DNA of 64,000 nucleotides, from positions 1 to 64,000 of the forward strand of contig NZ_CAMLDD010000009.1 in NCBI RefSeq assembly GCF_946478785.1, in the 5' to 3' direction. Under the pieces are notes generated by a model. It was given only the letters and a program-made list of their open reading frames with translations. It was not told where the DNA came from and searched no databases. Position numbers and translations under genes: made by a program. This stretch comes from an uncultured Flavobacterium sp. (GTDB lineage Bacteria > Bacteroidota > Bacteroidia > Flavobacteriales > Flavobacteriaceae). Below, piece by piece: positions 53,634 through 61,363 of the stretch (position 1 is the stretch's first letter; every line of letters begins with the position of its first letter).

Positions 53634-55088
53634 ATGGGAAAAGTAACAGGTTTTAAAGAATTCGAAAGACAAGACGAATCATATCAAGCGGTTAAAGATC
53701 GTGTAGAAAATTATAATGAATTTACGATTCCTTTGAGTGAAGCTGAAATTACTACTCAAGGAGCTCGTTGCATGGATTGTGGTATTCCTTTTTGTCACAG
53801 TGGCTGTCCTCTTGGGAATTTGATTCCCGATTTCAATCACATGGTATACCAGGAAGAATGGCAAAAAGCCTCATGGATTTTGCATTCAACCAATAACTTT
53901 CCTGAATTCACAGGACGTTTATGTCCGGCACCATGCGAAAAAGCATGTGTATTGGGACTTATTGAAGAGCCAATCACTATTGAAAACATAGAGAAAAATA
54001 TTGTGGAGCGCGCCTTTTTGGAAGGATGGATCAAACCACAACCGCCAAAAGTAAGAACTGGTAAAACAGTTGCAGTTGTAGGATCAGGTCCTGCAGGATT
54101 GGCAGCAGCTCAGCAATTAAACAGAGCAGGTCATACTGTTACTGTTTTTGAAAGAGACAATGCAATTGGAGGTTTATTACGTTATGGAATTCCGAATTTC
54201 AAATTAGAAAAAGGAATTATCGACAGACGTGTAGCTATTTTAGAGGCTGAAGGAATTAACTTTAAAGTAAATACAAACGTTGGTGTAAACTATTCAATTG
54301 AAGATTTAAAAGCATTCGATTCTATTGTACTTTGTGGAGGTGCTACAGAAAGAAGAGGTTTGCCTACTCCTGGAGCTGATGCTGATGGTGTGGTTCAGGC
54401 AATGGATTTCTTAACACAGCAGACTAAAGTAGTTTTTGGAGAGAAAATCGAAAATCAGGTATTGGCAACTGGAAAAGATGTGATCGTAATTGGTGGTGGA
54501 GATACAGGTTCTGACTGTGTTGGAACATCCAACCGTCACGGTGCAAAATCGGTAACCAACTTTGAGATCATGCCGAAACCGCCAGTTGGCAGAAGCGCAT
54601 CAACTCCTTGGCCTTACTGGCCATTGCAGTTAAAAACATCTACTTCTCACAAAGAAGGTTGTGAAAGAGACTGGTTAATCAATACAAAAGAATTTATCAA
54701 AGACGAAAGTGGTAAATTAATAGCTTTGAAAACTGTAAAAGTAGAGTGGAAAATAGTTCCTGGACAGCGTCCTGAATTAATCGAAGTAGAAGGTTCTGAA
54801 AAAGTTTGGCCTTGCGATTTAGCTTTATTGGCACTTGGTTTTACAGGTCCTGAAAAAACATTAAGCAGCCAATTAGGATTAGAAATTGATTTCAGAAGCA
54901 ACTATAAAGCGAATAATTATCAAACCAATGTTCCAAACATATTTACAGCAGGAGATATGAGAAGAGGACAATCCTTGATTGTTTGGGCTATTTCTGAAGG
55001 TAGAGAAGCTGCTCGTCAGGTAGATATCTACTTAATGGGTAAATCTGATTTGCCTACTAAAGAGGGTGGAGACTTACCTGGAGTTTAA
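53634..55088 (+). CDS. gltD: glutamate synthase small subunit (GltD)
   Basis: The 484-residue protein provides NADPH electrons to GltB. It has N-terminal Fe-S cysteines (CMDCGIPFCHSGCP, about 46-59; CPAPCEKAC later), FAD motif VVGSGPAGLAAAQQL and the NADPH motif VIVIGGGDTGSDCVG. The C-terminus has NIFTAGDMRRGQSLIV. Usual length and start. Ends at a terminator at 55110. Confidence 0.98.
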   Translation: MGKVTGFKEFERQDESYQAVKDRVENYNEFTIPLSEAEITTQGARCMDCGIPFCHSGCPLGNLIPDFNHMVYQEEWQKASWILHSTNNFPEFTGRLCPAPCEKACVLGLIEEPITIENIEKNIVERAFLEGWIKPQPPKVRTGKTVAVVGSGPAGLAAAQQLNRAGHTVTVFERDNAIGGLLRYGIPNFKLEKGIIDRRVAILEAEGINFKVNTNVGVNYSIEDLKAFDSIVLCGGATERRGLPTPGADADGVVQAMDFLTQQTKVVFGEKIENQVLATGKDVIVIGGGDTGSDCVGTSNRHGAKSVTNFEIMPKPPVGRSASTPWPYWPLQLKTSTSHKEGCERDWLINTKEFIKDESGKLIALKTVKVEWKIVPGQRPELIEVEGSEKVWPCDLALLALGFTGPEKTLSSQLGLEIDFRSNYKANNYQTNVPNIFTAGDMRRGQSLIVWAISEGREAARQVDIYLMGKSDLPTKEGGDLPGV

Positions 55089-55109
55089 TAATTATATTTA
55101 TAAAATTTT

Positions 55110-55150
55110 AAACGGCTGTCATTATTGATAGCCGTTTTGCTTTTTTTATA
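55110..55150 (+). terminator. terminator of gltBD
   Basis: AAACGGCTGTC pairs with GATAGCCGTTT (one mismatch) around ATTATT, followed by GCTTTTTTTAT. Confidence 0.88.
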
Positions 55151-55277
55151 AGTTATGTTTAATAATTTTTCTAAATGTTTGAAATCTAAATAAAACTCAC
55201 ATAAAGTTTAAAAAACAAACAATTTGTTATAATTTGTTATTTTTCTACAATTAATTTTTTTACTCTCAAAAGAGTAA

Positions 55278-55285
55278 TAAATTTG
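55278..55285 (+). promoter_or_regulatory. candidate -7 element of lysA
   Basis: TAAATTTG fits TAnnTTTG and ends 18 bases before the ATG at 55304, implying a short leader. Confidence 0.4.
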
Positions 55286-55303
55286 CTCAAAATAAGTTTA
55301 ACA

Positions 55304-56521
55304 ATGCAAGCAAAAGATTTACTGCAGTTAGCAGACCAATTTGGAAGTCCATTATATGTTTATGATGCCGAAAAAATCCAATCACAGTACAACAGGTTAA
55401 CGAAAGCTTTCTCTAAGGTAGAAAACTTGCGAATTAACTATGCCATGAAGGCTTTGTCTAACGTTGCGATTCTTCAGTTATTAAAGAACATGGGGTCTGG
55501 CTTAGATACTGTATCAATTCAGGAGGTTCAATTAGGGCTTCATGCTGGCTATGAACCTGACAGAATCTTCTTTACGCCAAACGGTGTTTCTCTTGAAGAG
55601 ATCGAGCAAGTTGCCGAAATGGGGGTTCAGATCAATATTGACAACCTTTCCATATTAGAGCAATTCGGAACAAAATATCCAACCGTACCCGTATGTATTC
55701 GTATCAATCCGCACGTAATGGCGGGTGGAAACGAAAATATCTCGGTAGGACACATCGATAGTAAATTTGGAATTTCTGTACATCAGTTACCTCATTTAGT
55801 GCGTATTGTAGAAAATACAAACATGAATATCGTAGGTATCCACATGCACACAGGATCTGATATTTTAGATATTGAAGTGTTTTTATATGCAGCCGAAATA
55901 TTATTCGACGCCGCTAAAAAATTCAAAAACCTGGAATTTTTAGATTTCGGAAGCGGATTCAAAGTACCGTACAAAAAAGACGATATCGAAACCGATATTG
56001 AGGAATTAGGTAAAAAATTATCAAAAAGATTCAATTCTTTCTGTGCCGAATACGGTAAAGATTTAACCCTGATTTTCGAACCGGGTAAATTTTTGGTGAG
56101 TGAAGCAGGTTTCTTTTTGGCAAAAGTAAACGTAGTAAAACAAACAACTTCAACGGTTTTTGCCGGAATCGATAGTGGTTTCAACCATTTGATTCGTCCA
56201 ATGTTCTACGGTTCACAGCACCATATCGAAAACATCTCGAACCCAAAAGGAAAAGAGCGTTTTTACTCCGTAGTAGGATACATTTGCGAAACTGATACGT
56301 TTGCCAGCAACAGAAGAATCCCTGAAATTGCAGAAGGCGATATCTTAGCGTTCAGAAACGCAGGAGCGTATTGTTTCTCAATGGCTTCGAACTACAATTC
56401 AAGATACAAACCCGCTGAGGTTTTATGGAAAGACGGTCAGGGAATCCTGATTCGCCAACACGAAACTTTCGAAGATTTGCTTAAAAATCAAATTCCGTTG
56501 CCAGTAGAAGCAACAGTTTAA
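55304..56521 (+). CDS. lysA: diaminopimelate decarboxylase
   Basis: ATG 55304 (MQAKDLLQLADQFGSPLYVYD) is chosen over an upstream TTG in frame. The 405-residue fold-III PLP enzyme has the PLP lysine in INYAMKALSN, GSGFKVPYKK, EPGKFLVSEAG and, in place of the common CESGD motif, ICETDTFASNR. It converts meso-diaminopimelate to lysine. It is a single gene with a terminator at 56555. Confidence 0.93.
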   Translation: MQAKDLLQLADQFGSPLYVYDAEKIQSQYNRLTKAFSKVENLRINYAMKALSNVAILQLLKNMGSGLDTVSIQEVQLGLHAGYEPDRIFFTPNGVSLEEIEQVAEMGVQINIDNLSILEQFGTKYPTVPVCIRINPHVMAGGNENISVGHIDSKFGISVHQLPHLVRIVENTNMNIVGIHMHTGSDILDIEVFLYAAEILFDAAKKFKNLEFLDFGSGFKVPYKKDDIETDIEELGKKLSKRFNSFCAEYGKDLTLIFEPGKFLVSEAGFFLAKVNVVKQTTSTVFAGIDSGFNHLIRPMFYGSQHHIENISNPKGKERFYSVVGYICETDTFASNRRIPEIAEGDILAFRNAGAYCFSMASNYNSRYKPAEVLWKDGQGILIRQHETFEDLLKNQIPLPVEATV

Positions 56522-56554
56522 AAATAAAAAAAAAGAGAATATCAATGATGAAGT

Positions 56555-56590
56555 CCCGTTCCCGAAAGGTGAACGGGATTTTTTTTGTTT
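56555..56590 (+). terminator. terminator of lysA
   Basis: TCCCGTTC pairs with GAACGGGA around CCGAAAGGT, followed by a long T run. Confidence 0.9.
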
Positions 56591-56611
56591 TTAGATTACT
56601 CGAAAAACAAT

Positions 56612-56690
56612 TGTCAGGCTGAGCGGAGTCGAAGCTTCGACTCAATCTTGTCATCCTGACGAAGGAAGGATCTCCGCAAGAAACTCCATA
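56612..56690. repeat. dispersed repeat with 18-bp perfect palindrome
   Basis: GAGTCGAAGCTTCGACTC (56626-56643) is an exact palindrome inside GTCAGGCTGAGCGGAGTCG, followed by GTCATCCTGACGAAGGAAGG. It is part of the 56522-56968 gap. Confidence 0.85.
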
Positions 56691-56738
56691 AAGTAAAGCA
56701 ACCATCAACCAACAACCAAAAACCAGCAACTTTTCTGG

Positions 56739-56821
56739 GCGTGTCCCTCCGGGTCGGGCTTTCGGCTATATCTTTTATTGCGCTCCGCTTCATAAAAGGA
56801 TACCGCCTCTATCCCTCACGC
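56739..56821. repeat. structured repeat, variant copy 3
   Basis: The block 56753-56775 (starts GTCGGGCTTTCGGCTATATC) is shared with 57833-57855. It continues as CTTTTAT...ATAAAAG with a variable loop (56772-56798), then GGATACCGCCTCTATCCC. It resembles the 26285/39254 family on its CTTTTAT/ATAAAAGGAT core. It lies upstream of the protease gene. Confidence 0.8.
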
Positions 56822-56968
56822 AATCTTGGTTTCATGAGAAATAAAATTTATTTTAACGGTAAAAATATTATATTTGGTGATAATACAAAATCAACTTCGC
56901 TAATCTATTTTAAAAATAGGTGTGTATATGAAGTTTGTTCGCATATGTAAAAGTTAGAGCTAATTTCT

Positions 56969-57751
56969 ATGAACCTCAAAGAACAATACGCGTTAAAACA
57001 ATGGTTAGATATCAAGGAATGCCAAAAATACACTGTACGTTTACTGGCGAATCATAAAAATATTTATAAAATTCATGGAACTGGAGTTCTAGTATCTGTA
57101 AAAAATTCTAAGTTTTTGTTAACAGCTTCACACGTTGTAGACAAATATGATAAATTAATGATTCCATTAGACTTGTATAATGTTATGATACCTGGTGGTA
57201 CAGTTAAGTTTTCACTTTTTGAAGGGAACAGAGAAAATGATTCAATCGATATTGCAATGATTCAATTGGATAACGAAACAATAAAAGAGCTTAGTCCATA
57301 TTATAGTTTTTTACCAGAAACAAGTATTTTAACAAACCATAAATCTCAAGAATCTCTTTTTTACACTTACTTGGGTTATCCTTCAACGTATTCAAAGCTT
57401 TCCTATTCAAAAGATTCATTTCATTCTAGAGTGTTTTTTCAATACAACTTCCAATGTAAAGAAGACACTTATGCCAAACTAAATCGTTCACAAAAAACAA
57501 ATATCATTGTCAAATATGATAAACAAAACTCGATTAACACTGAGGCTGAAATAATATCTGTTGGACCAGATTTATATGGCATGAGCGGATGTGGATTGTG
57601 GTTCACTGATCCAATGGATATTTATTCAGAAATTCCAAAACCAAAATTAGTAGCAATAATGACGGATTGGCCAATTAAAAATAAAAAATGTGTCATTGGA
57701 ACAAAAATCGACATAATAGTAGATGCAATTGCAAAAGAGTTTGGTTTGTGA
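56969..57751 (+). CDS. trypsin-like serine protease domain protein
   Basis: The 260-residue protein is a bare trypsin-like fold: His55 in LLTASHVVDKY, Asp94 in DSIDIAMIQLD and Ser206 in LYGMSGCGLWF, all three catalytic residues present. There is no signal peptide or other domain, so it acts in the cytoplasm or is an unusual export. It is a single gene, AT-rich, bracketed by related repeats (56739 and 57833). The substrate is unknown; stand-alone trypsin-like proteases also occur in defence loci (inference). Confidence 0.82.
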   Translation: MNLKEQYALKQWLDIKECQKYTVRLLANHKNIYKIHGTGVLVSVKNSKFLLTASHVVDKYDKLMIPLDLYNVMIPGGTVKFSLFEGNRENDSIDIAMIQLDNETIKELSPYYSFLPETSILTNHKSQESLFYTYLGYPSTYSKLSYSKDSFHSRVFFQYNFQCKEDTYAKLNRSQKTNIIVKYDKQNSINTEAEIISVGPDLYGMSGCGLWFTDPMDIYSEIPKPKLVAIMTDWPIKNKKCVIGTKIDIIVDAIAKEFGL

Positions 57752-57832
57752 AACGATAAGAAAACTATCTATAACTGCGATTGTGCGCGAAAACTGGTTT
57801 TTATCTTCTACGCCGAAAATTACTTCCTCAAA

Positions 57833-57897
57833 GTCGGGCTTTCGGCTATATCTTTATTCTGCTCCTCTTCATAAGAATATCACCTCTATCCTCACGC
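57833..57897. repeat. structured repeat, decayed copy 4
   Basis: It shares 57833-57855 with copy 3, then loses bases (TCTTTATTCTGCTCCTC, ATAAGAATATCACC) relative to it. It is in the same orientation as copy 3, so the protease lies between direct repeats. Confidence 0.75.
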
Positions 57898-57906
57898 GCC
57901 ATGATA

Positions 57907-58152
57907 TCTGGTGCTCGTTTGCAACGACTACCTAAGTAAATTAAAAAATAAATCGTAGCGTTTGTAACGCGGATCAAAAAACAGAAGTATTTCTTAAAAA
58001 CAAATACTTCTGTTTTTATTTTGTAATTGTCTCACAAATTATAAATTTGAAGAAAAGAATGTCTCAGAAATATAAACTTGTATAAAGCCGCGTTGCAAAC
58101 GCTTTATTCACGGTTAAAAGTAAGTAGGCACTCGTTGCAAACGAGCACCAGA
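57907..58152. repeat. 246-bp nested inverted-repeat element
   Basis: The outer arms 57907-57927 and 58132-58152 are exact complements over 21 bp (core GTGCTCGTTTGCAACGA). Inner arms 57957-57972 and 58088-58103 match at 15 of 16. A 15-bp perfect hairpin (57978-57992 with 58002-58016) lies inside. Together with copy 4 it accounts for the 57752-58159 gap. Confidence 0.88.
57976..58020. terminator. bidirectional hairpin inside the nested repeat
   Basis: AAAACAGAAGTATTT pairs perfectly with its complement and has A and T runs on either side, so it could terminate transcription in both directions. Confidence 0.7.
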
Positions 58153-58159
58153 GGGGGAC

Positions 58160-58585
58160 ATGCATAAAATAGACCTTATGGAAAATTGGAAAGTTGATAG
58201 AATATATGTAATGCTTTCTTCCGCATTAAATTTCAATTCTGATCATAAGATTAAATTTTTCTTTGATCGAAAAGACAATTTATTTTTTCAATTATATAAA
58301 GAGGAAGATGATTTTCAAGTGATAAGCAGAGATAACTTGCTAAGTCAAGGTGAGCGCGAAATACTTCTAAAAAAAATTGATCGATTAAAAAGTGAAGATT
58401 TTGAAATCATTGAAATTCGCAAATTACCTAAAACTTTTCACATTGACAGAAGCAAACCAGCAAAAAATCAACAAGAGTATGATGAACGAGAAAAACTTTA
58501 TCATTCCCTTGGCTTAAGCATAAAAATTTTTTTAGATCAAAACAACATTTACATTAATAAGTGTGACCTTATCGAGGGTAATTGA
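58160..58585 (+). CDS. hypothetical protein
   Basis: The 141-residue protein is charged and soluble, with no signal peptide. I do not recognise it. A start at 58160 (MHKIDLMENW) or 58178 (MENWKVDRIY) is possible; AGAGGGGGAC ahead of 58160 is a Shine-Dalgarno-like block but is part of the repeat edge. It has beta-alpha pattern (IKFFFDRKDNLFFQLY, KIFLDQNNIYINKC). It lies alone in the repeat-dense stretch. Confidence 0.6.
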   Translation: MHKIDLMENWKVDRIYVMLSSALNFNSDHKIKFFFDRKDNLFFQLYKEEDDFQVISRDNLLSQGEREILLKKIDRLKSEDFEIIEIRKLPKTFHIDRSKPAKNQQEYDEREKLYHSLGLSIKIFLDQNNIYINKCDLIEGN

Positions 58586-58675
58586 ATAAATTCTAGCTTC
58601 TAACAGCTTATAATTAATTCAATCTCGCATAGCAAAATCACATATTTCCAACCCATTTTTAAACTTTTACAAAAA

Positions 58676-58849
58676 ATGAAAAGAGAAAATTCAATTGATA
58701 TAGTGCGAGGAATTGTAATGATTATTATGGCATTAGACCACGTTCGTGATTTGATGCATATTGATTCTATTACCCAAAATCCCCCAGCTGGCGCGAGCGT
58801 CCCGCTCGTGAACACAAGCCATGTAAACATTGAAATTAAAAGCAAATAA
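58676..58849 (+). pseudogene. truncated DUF1624 (heparan-alpha-glucosaminide N-acetyltransferase-like) gene, remnant 1
   Basis: The reading MKRENSIDIVRGIVMIIMALD then HVRDLMHIDSITQNP matches the start of DUF1624 membrane acyltransferases, which are about 370 residues long. It breaks off at residue 36, where a REPIN-like element (58791-58886) begins, and stops at codon 58. No later part of the protein is present in the next kilobase. Confidence 0.75.
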
Positions 58850-58886
58850 TGAGATAACTTTGAAGGCACGAGCGGGACGCTCGCGC
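58791..58886. repeat. REPIN-like inverted repeat, 20-bp perfect arms
   Basis: GCGCGAGCGTCCCGCTCGTG (58791-58810) is exactly complementary to 58867-58886. The GC-rich arms contrast with the surrounding AT-rich DNA and sit exactly at the break of the DUF1624 remnant. More short palindromes of the ATTTGCAATCCG type are at 58974-58990. Confidence 0.9.
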
Positions 58887-59029
58887 TAGCACGGGAAATT
58901 GGTGAAAGTAAGCAATGCGACAATAAACCTATTGGTAAATAATACTGATAGTGCACATTTGCAACCCGATAATGCGGATTTGCAATCCGTGAAAAAATAT
59001 CAAATTGCTCTAATGCTTAAATTAGAATT

Positions 59030-59530
59030 ATGAATTCATTTGAGATAATTTATGATTTCGCCTCTGGAGATGGGATCAAAAAGTTTAAAATGTCGCTTAT
59101 ACCAATTGGTATTTTTTTAGTGTCGCGTTTTTTTTTATTCTTGATCAAAAATGATAAGGAAGGAAATATGTTTAAAAATCCTTTAAAGCAAAAACAAATT
59201 GCACAAATAATTCAATTTTGTGCTATATCTTTTTTTCTACTCTTCTTTGTACTTCTCGTTAATTCAACGAATGATTTATACAATAATGATAAATTAAAAA
59301 CTGAGGGATTTGTAACTAATTTTCATCCAATGCCATCTGGAGGTCACGATACAGAAAGATTTATTGTTAATGGAGTGAAATTTGAATTCTCAGATTTTGA
59401 AGTATCCGGGTTTGGATACAATAATGCTAAGTCACATGGAGGAGCAATTGACGAAAATAAATATGTAAAAATAAGTTATATAAAGATGAAAAATTCTAAT
59501 CAGATTCTAAAATTAGAAGTGAGAAAATAA
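59030..59530 (+). CDS. hypothetical two-span membrane protein
   Basis: The 166-residue protein has membrane segments at about 21-38 (MSLIPIGIFLVSRFFLFLI) and 60-80 (IIQFCAISFFLLFFVLLV), then a soluble beta domain (about 90-166, EGFVTNFHPMPSGGHDTERF). The family is not recognised, though the layout resembles DUF3592-type proteins. It is AT-rich and has no operon partner. Confidence 0.65.
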   Translation: MNSFEIIYDFASGDGIKKFKMSLIPIGIFLVSRFFLFLIKNDKEGNMFKNPLKQKQIAQIIQFCAISFFLLFFVLLVNSTNDLYNNDKLKTEGFVTNFHPMPSGGHDTERFIVNGVKFEFSDFEVSGFGYNNAKSHGGAIDENKYVKISYIKMKNSNQILKLEVRK

Positions 59531-59540
59531 ATTCTAATAG

Positions 59541-59560
59541 TGTGTATTTGCAATCCGTGT
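59541..59560. repeat. copy of the ATTTGCAATCCG palindromic repeat
   Basis: GTATTTGCAATCCGTG repeats the sequence GGATTTGCAATCCGTG near 58976, downstream of the membrane gene. Confidence 0.7.
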
Positions 59561-59659
59561 GCCCGCAAAAAGTGTAATATATTTTTAGCGTACTTTTTGT
59601 ATTAGAACTTAAGAAAAATTTTATCACAAATATATTCAAAAATAAAGTTGCCCACAATT

Positions 59660-60973
59660 ATGAACAAAGTACGAGTAGTCATTATATTGATATTTTTATT
59701 TGGAATCCAAACTCTAATCGGACAAGTCCATATTGACCAATCAAACGATTGGGATAAAATTATTATTATGGATGCTCAGTCAGGCTGGTCTAACTTTGAT
59801 AATAGATTTCAAATAGAAAAACGGAATCTTTTTGTTACTTCACTAGACAAAACAGATTCAATATTTAAAAAAGCTAATCCGGAACAAATTGAAGAATTAA
59901 TCAGTTTAATTAAAAAGAGTAATGATTCCGCTTATTTTAAAGAACCACTACTGTTTTTTGAAAAAGACTCTTTATGGCTTGCTCTAAATGCAGAAACCCT
60001 ATGGAAAGATTATACTAAAAAATGGAAAAGATCTAATGAAGTAAATACAATTGCAATCAATACTATCAAAGATGTAAAAAAAGCAAACCAAGCCGCCTGG
60101 TCTCTTCAGGGATCACATTGGACAGACGATTATCCCTTAGTAATAGTAAAAATAATTAATAAGAAAGATACTTTGTCTGCGTATACAAGTGGACAATATC
60201 CATACATGCTGCCCTGGAGAATAAATAAAAAAACGGTTTATGATTCTAGAATTTCCCAATTAATTGCTCAGTTAATACCATATAATACTTCTACCAACAA
60301 GGAGCGATTAAGCGGAAAAGACTTTAATAGTTATTTTATTAAAGAATTACATAGAACATTTATTTCGGATAAAGAAAATTATTTAGAAGCAAAAAATAAG
60401 TTCCCAAGAAGTTTTCGATCGATAGAAAAGGAATTTGAAATTACAAAAGCTGAGATTGTAGATATGTCTTCGATTGAGTGGGGCGGAGATATGGGGTATG
60501 AATGTCTCGAGATGTCGCTAAGGGATTCCACATTATCAAAAAATATTGAATTTTCTACAATTTCTGGTATAAATGAGATGTTGAATACAAAAAAATCAAT
60601 TCTTCATAAAAAACGCAAATTAATAGATTCATTAAAAGACAATCCTGTTTATAAATATACTCTAAAATGCGAAAATTGTTTAGGTGAAATACATTGGGTC
60701 AAATCTAAATCCTTAAGCCAAAAAGCAAAAGCTAATTTCGTAGAAGATTTAGAAACTAATGGAATAGATAAGCATAAATACGACAAGAAATATAGCGATG
60801 CTATTTTCTTTGAATTAACCGAAAATAGAAACGATCAAAAAAGTTTTTCCCGCTGGATATTTTTTAAAGACGGGACTCTTCTATTGTGGGAATTAAGAGG
60901 GAATTATCTTATGGATTTGCCTGCAGATTCATTTCAAAATCAAGGATATATCTGTAAAGAAGTTCAGTTGTAA
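59660..60973 (+). CDS. hypothetical secreted protein
   Basis: I start at ATG 59660 (MNKVRVVIILIFLFGIQTLIG, clean signal peptide, cleavage before QVHIDQ); the frame also opens at a TTG 59648. The 437 residues include ALNAETLWKDYTKKWKR, YMLPWRINKKTVYDSRIS and a C-terminal FFKDGTLLLWELRGNY. I do not recognise the family. No operon partner; AT-rich. Confidence 0.72.
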   Translation: MNKVRVVIILIFLFGIQTLIGQVHIDQSNDWDKIIIMDAQSGWSNFDNRFQIEKRNLFVTSLDKTDSIFKKANPEQIEELISLIKKSNDSAYFKEPLLFFEKDSLWLALNAETLWKDYTKKWKRSNEVNTIAINTIKDVKKANQAAWSLQGSHWTDDYPLVIVKIINKKDTLSAYTSGQYPYMLPWRINKKTVYDSRISQLIAQLIPYNTSTNKERLSGKDFNSYFIKELHRTFISDKENYLEAKNKFPRSFRSIEKEFEITKAEIVDMSSIEWGGDMGYECLEMSLRDSTLSKNIEFSTISGINEMLNTKKSILHKKRKLIDSLKDNPVYKYTLKCENCLGEIHWVKSKSLSQKAKANFVEDLETNGIDKHKYDKKYSDAIFFELTENRNDQKSFSRWIFFKDGTLLLWELRGNYLMDLPADSFQNQGYICKEVQL

Positions 60974-61051
60974 GATTTTAATATTCTAATGAAAATTAAG
61001 TCGCTCTAATGTCTCATAAATTATTAGTGTGAAAGTAAATTTTTATAAAAA

Positions 61052-61165
61052 ATGAAAAGAGAAAATTCAATTAATATTGTACGAGGATTTGTAATGATTT
61101 TAATAATGATGGATTACTCATTTGTATTCGCCAGCTTTTGTTTTTCTGGCACACGCTGCTATTAA
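61052..61165 (+). pseudogene. truncated DUF1624 gene, remnant 2
   Basis: MKRENSINIVRGFVMILIMMD matches remnant 1 at 58676, and the nucleotide match begins upstream of the ATG. It diverges after residue 21, reading YSFVFASFCFSG and stopping at codon 38. A small GCCAG...CTGGC hairpin is at the break. The rest of the 60974-61363 gap holds no gene. Confidence 0.7.
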
Positions 61166-61363
61166 GTAAAGTTTTTACTAATTGATAAGAACTTTCATTA
61201 AATCCAAACAAACATTTAAAGAATTTAGCAAACCTATTGCTTCAAAGTTTCTTTTAAAACACCAAACCAAGTATATTTACATAAATAAGAAAACTTCGGG
61301 GAAAAGTTACATTTATGAATTGAATCCGATACTAAACCGATTATATCTTTAAAATAGATTTTA

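Noticed and set aside
56741..56950. 69-residue plus-strand open frame before the protease
   Set aside because: Its first half is the repeat element and the rest is AT-rich with no recognisable domain or start context.
57723..57935. 70-residue open frame overlapping the protease end
   Set aside because: It crosses the decayed repeat and the nested inverted repeat; composition is that of the repeats.
58600..58956. 118-residue minus-strand open frame
   Set aside because: It covers the DUF1624 remnant and the REPIN-like arms in reverse; it has no family-like features and a repeat-derived sequence.
59099..59114. TATACCAATTGGTATT as a third TetR operator
   Set aside because: It is a palindrome but its centre is AATT, not GATT, and it lies inside the coding sequence of the membrane protein at 59030.
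56500..61200. insertion sequence or prophage
   Set aside because: There is no transposase, integrase or structural phage gene; the stretch is explained by short palindromic repeats, small genes and gene remnants.
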